Shown here: in pieces, positions 29,348-32,138 of the stretch
Layout of the letters: the number at the start of each line of letters is the position of its first letter
How positions within the stretch are numbered: the first letter of the stretch is position 1
Origin: Candidatus Saccharimonadota bacterium
GTDB taxonomy: Bacteria; Patescibacteriota; Saccharimonadia; Saccharimonadales; Saccharimonadaceae
Length of the DNA stretch: 32,138 bases
Reading direction: 5' to 3'
Assembly (NCBI GenBank): GCA_017514045.1
Contig: JAFWLS010000015.1
Location: 1-32,138 of the forward strand
The notes under the pieces: model-generated
Told to the model about the DNA's origin: nothing
Databases searched by the model: none
The model's input: the letters and a program-made list of their open reading frames with translations, nothing else
Made by a program: the position numbers and the translations under genes

Positions 29348-29728
29348 ATGAATGATATTACTGTCAACGGAAAGAGCGTTAGTGTTCCCGATGGTCATTC
29401 TGTCTGTATTATGAATGGAGAAGTTCTGGTTGATGGCAGGCGCTACACAGAAAACGAAAGTTTAAAGCAGATCAACATCACCATTGAAGGTGGTTGTGAG
29501 TCGCTTCAGGTGGACCATTGCGACCGCGTCGAAGTTAAAGGTGATGTTCGCGGTTCTTTGAATACTGGTGGTTCGGTTACCGTTCATGGCAACGTCGGTA
29601 ATGACGTCGATGCCGGAGGAAGTGTTACTTGTGGTAACGTTAGCGGCAATGTCGACGCTAAGGGGAGTGTTACCTGCGGCAACATTAGCGGCGATGTCGA
29701 CGTCGGCGGGTCCGTCTTCCATACTTAA
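29348..29728 (+). CDS. Small beta-repeat protein
   Basis: A 126-residue protein. Residues 1-60 are a mixed domain (SVCIMNGEVLVDGRRY). Residues 65-125 are Gly/Val/Asp repeats of the form GSVTCGN(V/I)SG(N/D)VDA, which suggests a small right-handed beta-helix, as in bactofilin-like or DUF4097-like repeat proteins. Two 15-residue units are almost identical. No signal peptide is visible. Function unknown; a polymer-forming or scaffolding role is speculative. Confidence 0.7.
   Translation: MNDITVNGKSVSVPDGHSVCIMNGEVLVDGRRYTENESLKQINITIEGGCESLQVDHCDRVEVKGDVRGSLNTGGSVTVHGNVGNDVDAGGSVTCGNVSGNVDAKGSVTCGNISGDVDVGGSVFHT
29618..29707 (+). repeat. 45-bp tandem repeat, two units, in the beta-repeat gene
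   Basis: Two consecutive 45-bp units encode GSVTCGNVSGNVDAK and GSVTCGNISGDVDVG; differences are mostly synonymous or conservative. Confidence 0.8.
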
Positions 29729-29735
29729 TCCTGCA

Positions 29736-29766
29736 GCCCCAGTTTTGAATAAACCGGGGCATTTTC
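29736..29766 (+). terminator. Terminator of the beta-repeat gene
   Basis: GCCCC.GTTT...AAAC.GGGGC followed by ATTTTCG. Confidence 0.8.
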
Positions 29767-29779
29767 GTGTTGTCTGATT

Positions 29780-29808
29780 TGACAGATAGGCGTTATTATG
29801 CTAATATA
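29780..29808 (+). promoter_or_regulatory. Promoter of the 29880 gene
   Basis: TTGACA, 17-bp spacer ending TGC, TAATAT. The leader contains GCCTA-gattggt-TAGGC and GTACTATTAAAGGAGG. Confidence 0.75.
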
Positions 29809-29879
29809 TGTAACTATAGCCTAGATTGGTTAGGCGGTACATTTATAGTTGGCTGAGTACTATTAAAGGAGGATGACTC

Positions 29880-30065
29880 ATGAGAATAGGCTTCTCGAAA
29901 TGGATTCTTCAAATTCTTGTACCCCTTTTTTGTCTCACAGCGCACACATTCACACAGGCTGAACCGTTTGCGTCCGAACATGAGGTAGTTAGGTATATTG
30001 CATTGGTCGTTATCTATCTTGTTTTGCATGGCTATATCTATGAGGTTCGCAGAGGGAATCTATAA
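29880..30065 (+). CDS. Small membrane protein
   Basis: A 61-residue protein with a basic start, a hydrophobic helix at about residues 8-25, a polar loop (EPFASEHE) and a second helix at about 36-54 followed by basic residues. AAAGGAGG lies six nt before the ATG. Full cassette signals (promoter, hairpin leader, terminator) support that it is expressed. Role unknown; a small exported toxin-like or sensor peptide cannot be excluded. Confidence 0.6.
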   Translation: MRIGFSKWILQILVPLFCLTAHTFTQAEPFASEHEVVRYIALVVIYLVLHGYIYEVRRGNL

Positions 30066-30074
30066 GTGCTAACT

Positions 30075-30104
30075 AAAACCGTGGCGTTATCGTCACGGTT
30101 TTTA
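30075..30104 (+). terminator. Terminator of the 29880 gene
   Basis: AAAACCGTG / CACGGTTTT stem, T-run following. Confidence 0.85.
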
Positions 30105-30130
30105 ATTATTCAATAATGACTTGATGTTCG

Positions 30131-30535
30131 CTAGAACTCTTCTTTTGCAAGTATATTCCCGTCCTCATCATAGATTGTAGATTCGGCATTGGCTAGACGG
30201 TAGAGAACGAAATCAGGTGCATCTAGAGTGTATCCAGCTTCTTCGGCCCAGTCAAACTCTTCAATGACGGCTTTCTTTGCCTCGATATTGTCGCTTTCGT
30301 TAACCATTTGGCAATAAATGCGGATCCAATCTTTCCCGTCATAGGCTACTATGCAGACGTTATTGTTCTTGGCGATTTGTTTGGCTACGTTCTTGCCAGC
30401 ATGGGTCAAGGCGTATATGTGGCCGTCAAACAGGACTGGATCGCCAAAAGGGCGGCAGCTTGGTTTGTCGCCATCGATAGTCGCAACATAATTAACTTTT
30501 GTACGATTCTTTAAGAAATTAAATGTTTTTTCCAT
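30131..30535 (-). CDS. Pyridoxamine 5'-phosphate oxidase-like (PPOX) flavoprotein
   Basis: A 134-residue split-barrel protein: FNFLKNRTKVNYVATIDGDKPSCRPFG at the N-terminus and the strand DGHIYALTHAGKNVAKQI typical of putative PPOX or F420/FMN-binding oxidoreductases. The specific reaction is unknown. TATAAT ends six nt before the ATG with no Shine-Dalgarno, so the transcript is probably leaderless. It shares its orientation with the next gene upstream but has its own -10. Confidence 0.88.
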   Translation of the reverse strand: MEKTFNFLKNRTKVNYVATIDGDKPSCRPFGDPVLFDGHIYALTHAGKNVAKQIAKNNNVCIVAYDGKDWIRIYCQMVNESDNIEAKKAVIEEFDWAEEAGYTLDAPDFVLYRLANAESTIYDEDGNILAKEEF

Positions 30536-30562
30536 ACTTTTATTATAGCATGATGCTTTGGA

Positions 30563-30937
30563 CTATCCTTCTATCTTGCTCAAATCGCCATGCAACGCAA
30601 TTACGCCCCAGCCGTCCAATTCGTCTCGGTATGGTTCGTAAATATCGTTTAACACGAAAACCTTTTTCTTATAATAAAAGCCGAGTGCGATTTCTGCGAA
30701 GCTATTTGGCCCTATGTAGTTATCGACGTCCCCCTTCTTGGCGTTTACGACCAAAATATAATTATTGTCTTGATTAGCTATACGGTCCATATGTGCACGT
30801 GAAGCGACTGTCTTTGGATCACCATTCATGCATTCGGTTGGAAGTAATGGATTATAACCAAGTTTTTTTAGGCATTGAGCTACGTTTAGAATTTGGTCTT
30901 TTATCTTCATGCTGCCGCAGAGTACTATATTTTTCAT
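30563..30937 (-). CDS. Nucleoside 2-deoxyribosyltransferase-like protein
   Basis: A 124-residue protein: IVLCGSMKIKDQI at the start, MDRIANQDNNYILVVNAKKGDVDNYIGPNSFAEIALGFYYKKKVFVL in the second half. This follows the NDT-like Rossmann pattern: GS phosphate loop, then 'aD...VvN' and 'IG.n...Ei..a'. Such proteins exchange or hydrolyse nucleoside bases; some act in toxin or signalling contexts. The ATG at 30937 lies seven nt after TATAAT (TTGAAT-17-TATAAT) with no Shine-Dalgarno, so leaderless; the longer upstream frame is rejected. Confidence 0.8.
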   Translation of the reverse strand: MKNIVLCGSMKIKDQILNVAQCLKKLGYNPLLPTECMNGDPKTVASRAHMDRIANQDNNYILVVNAKKGDVDNYIGPNSFAEIALGFYYKKKVFVLNDIYEPYRDELDGWGVIALHGDLSKIEG

Positions 30938-31026
30938 AGTGTTAATTATAATGCTAAATATGTGGTTATTCAATGCGAGGAGCTTGTTCTATCTGGCTGA
31001 ATATGTGTTATAATCTATTGTAGGTT

Positions 31027-31113
31027 CCCCGAGTGGCGGAATTGGTATACGCGGCGGACTTAAAATCCGCTCCCTTTACCGGGTTATGGGTCCGAGTCCC
31101 ATCTCGGGGACCA
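31027..31113 (+). tRNA. tRNA-Leu (anticodon UAA)
   Basis: Acceptor CCCCGAG (31027-31033) pairs with CTCGGGG (31103-31109), then A and CCA. Anticodon stem GCGGA/TCCGC with loop CTTAAAA gives TAA, reading UUA. Long variable arm (class II). The first base is C, whereas most bacterial tRNA-Leu start with G. Confidence 0.93.
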
Positions 31114-31122
31114 AATTTATTG

Positions 31123-31416
31123 CTAGAATGCGCCATCTTGGCGTTTTTTCTTGTTCGCTCGATGGTGCAAATCACGCTTCGCAAGAAGAAAACACCAATC
31201 TAGCGCTATAATGTCTAGCTCTCGATTCGAAACTGGATATACGGCTGAGCTAATACCGTGGATTATGCAACCTGCATCAGTGGGGTAAGTAGAGAGAGCT
31301 AATTCTTCAGGGGTTGGCGGAAGTTCAATTGTGTAACTAGTGAATTGCGTTTTACTGGTCTGAATGTATACCTTTCCTGACTCTGGCTCTGGTTCTGGTC
31401 CAAATTCCGGCTTCTC
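31123..31416 (-). pseudogene. In-frame continuation of the surface-protein gene beyond a TAA
   Basis: The 97 codons after the TAA at 31417-31419 stay open in the same frame and read as protein: EKPEFGPEPEPESGKVY, then TSYTIELPPTPEELALSTYP, then SSAVYPVSNRELDIIALDW, then a basic end before TAG. The Pro-Glu repeat PEPEPE continues straight across the stop. This looks like one gene cut by a nonsense change (CAA, GAA or AAA to TAA), or by a base error. No separate start or Shine-Dalgarno is seen. It overlaps the tRNA-Leu terminator on the other strand. Confidence 0.6.
31131..31149 (+). terminator. Terminator after tRNA-Leu(UAA)
   Basis: CGCCA-tct-TGGCG followed by TTTTTTC. Confidence 0.75.
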
Positions 31417-32138
31417 TTATGGCTCAGGTTCTGGCTGTGGTTTGTAGGAATGCCTGACGCAAGAGCTCTCGACATCGACATTGCCAATTGAAGTTTCTCC
31501 TAGAGTATATGTTCTACCATTGATGACAAATGAACCATCTTCTTGAACGGTAAACTTAGCAACTTCCCAGGTGCGTCCTGCGCCTCCTGGATAATTGAAG
31601 GTAGCAATCGGTTCTGTATCGAATGGCCAGACGCCAACCCCACTATCGGCTTTGCCGATGAAGACACGCACCTTCAGATTGTTGTTCGCTAGACCTTCGT
31701 TGGCCCAATCATACGCAGAGAACTCGAAAGTGCCAGGAAAAAGACTGCGGAAGGCAATAATCTCAATCTTGCCATTTCCACAATCTCTACCACAGTTTCT
31801 ATCGGTAGAGGAGTTGTAATTATTGATAACATTTGTCCCATCGTCACGAGCATCGATATCGAGTTGGAAGGTCGGAACTTTGCTAGTGGTAAAGCTATAT
31901 TGCTTGGTTTCTCCAGCCGTTGGACGCTCGTATGAGACTTCGAATGGGTCACCATTGAGTCGGTCAGCGGTACCTTTGAGATGCGCATCTATATCACTGT
32001 TACTTCCCGTCCACGTCATCACAAAGAACATGCCCATCTCGTCAAGAGCAAGGTTGGTGGTCTTTTTGACTGGTTGAACTTGATCTGGGTTAAACAATCT
32101 AACGGTAGAATCAATGGTAGAAGGCATATTGCCAGCTA
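31417..32138 (-). CDS. Surface protein fragment, DUF2135/YfaP-like (5' end beyond window)
   Basis: At least 240 residues; the frame is open to the window edge, so the ATG at 32127 is probably internal. MTWTGSNSDIDAHLKG, LDIDARDDG, GKIEIIAF and FPGTFEFSAYDWANEG fit the DUF2135/YfaP beta-sandwich pattern (TW...DiD.HL; D.DdG; G.y.f.v). The C-terminus is a Pro-Glu linker that stops at a TAA within the repeat. It is probably a piece of a large cell-surface protein. See the in-frame continuation downstream. Confidence 0.7.
   Translation of the reverse strand, partial: AGNMPSTIDSTVRLFNPDQVQPVKKTTNLALDEMGMFFVMTWTGSNSDIDAHLKGTADRLNGDPFEVSYERPTAGETKQYSFTTSKVPTFQLDIDARDDGTNVINNYNSSTDRNCGRDCGNGKIEIIAFRSLFPGTFEFSAYDWANEGLANNNLKVRVFIGKADSGVGVWPFDTEPIATFNYPGGAGRTWEVAKFTVQEDGSFVINGRTYTLGETSIGNVDVESSCVRHSYKPQPEPEP

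Noticed and set aside
31299-31487. 62-codon minus-strand frame in the surface-protein region
   Set aside because: It lies in another frame of the Pro-Glu repeat; the frame continuing from the upstream protein is more protein-like.

Overview
The window reads as a chromosomal segment of a Patescibacteria/CPR bacterium, most likely Candidatus Saccharibacteria (TM7). Supporting signs are FISUMP-type ('Fibrobacter succinogenes major') secreted proteins, a prepilin N-terminus, spc/alpha ribosomal operons with no rpmD (L30) between rpsE and rplO, a cysteine-free L36, and many short orphan genes. The lineage call is inference; no 16S rRNA is present.

Layout. (1) 1-7036: start of a type IV prepilin gene (cut by the window edge), tRNA-Leu(CAA), two paralogous FISUMP proteins, and small single-gene cassettes, two of which carry copies of an undescribed ~50-residue motif. 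(2) 7046-7256: a rod-shaped inverted-repeat locus, proposed as a 6S-like RNA. (3) 7263-15874, all on the minus strand: rplF-rplR-rpsE-rplO, then secY-sortase, then infA-rpmJ-rpsM-rpsK-rpsD-rpoA-rplQ-rplM-rpsI. The promoter in front of rplF shows that the spc operon is split upstream of that gene. (4) 15988-17944: three tandem, diverged paralogues of an unknown ~105-residue family, then luxS. (5) 18094-19401: rpsB-tsf. (6) 19576-31113: a mixed accessory region. It holds rpmE, a DUF3137 protein, tRNA-Val(CAC), Nudix, histidine phosphatase, Bax-inhibitor-1-like, cupin, HD-domain, Asp/Glu-racemase-like, S51 peptidase, PPOX and deoxyribosyltransferase-like genes. It also holds orphan proteins and tRNA-Leu(UAA). 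(7) 31123-32138: the 3' part of a surface-protein gene whose reading frame is interrupted by one TAA.

The most notable feature is how the orphan genes are built. Most are stand-alone units with a near-perfect promoter (TTGACA, 17-bp spacer, usually an extended TGn -10), a structured 5' leader of 30-180 nt, often a GTACTTTTA-like box just before a strong Shine-Dalgarno, and a private terminator. In the 22336-23052 cassette and the 5658-6202 cassette a 12-13 nt segment of the leader is the exact reverse complement of the stop-codon region. That suggests either mRNA 5'-3' pairing or an invertible segment. In contrast, a second class (rpmE, DUF3137, PPOX, deoxyribosyltransferase-like, probably infA) has the -10 hexamer 6-13 nt before the ATG and no Shine-Dalgarno, so it is probably leaderless. 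The FISUMP leaders carry a conserved upstream micro-ORF, in one case overlapping the main start codon as TAATG.
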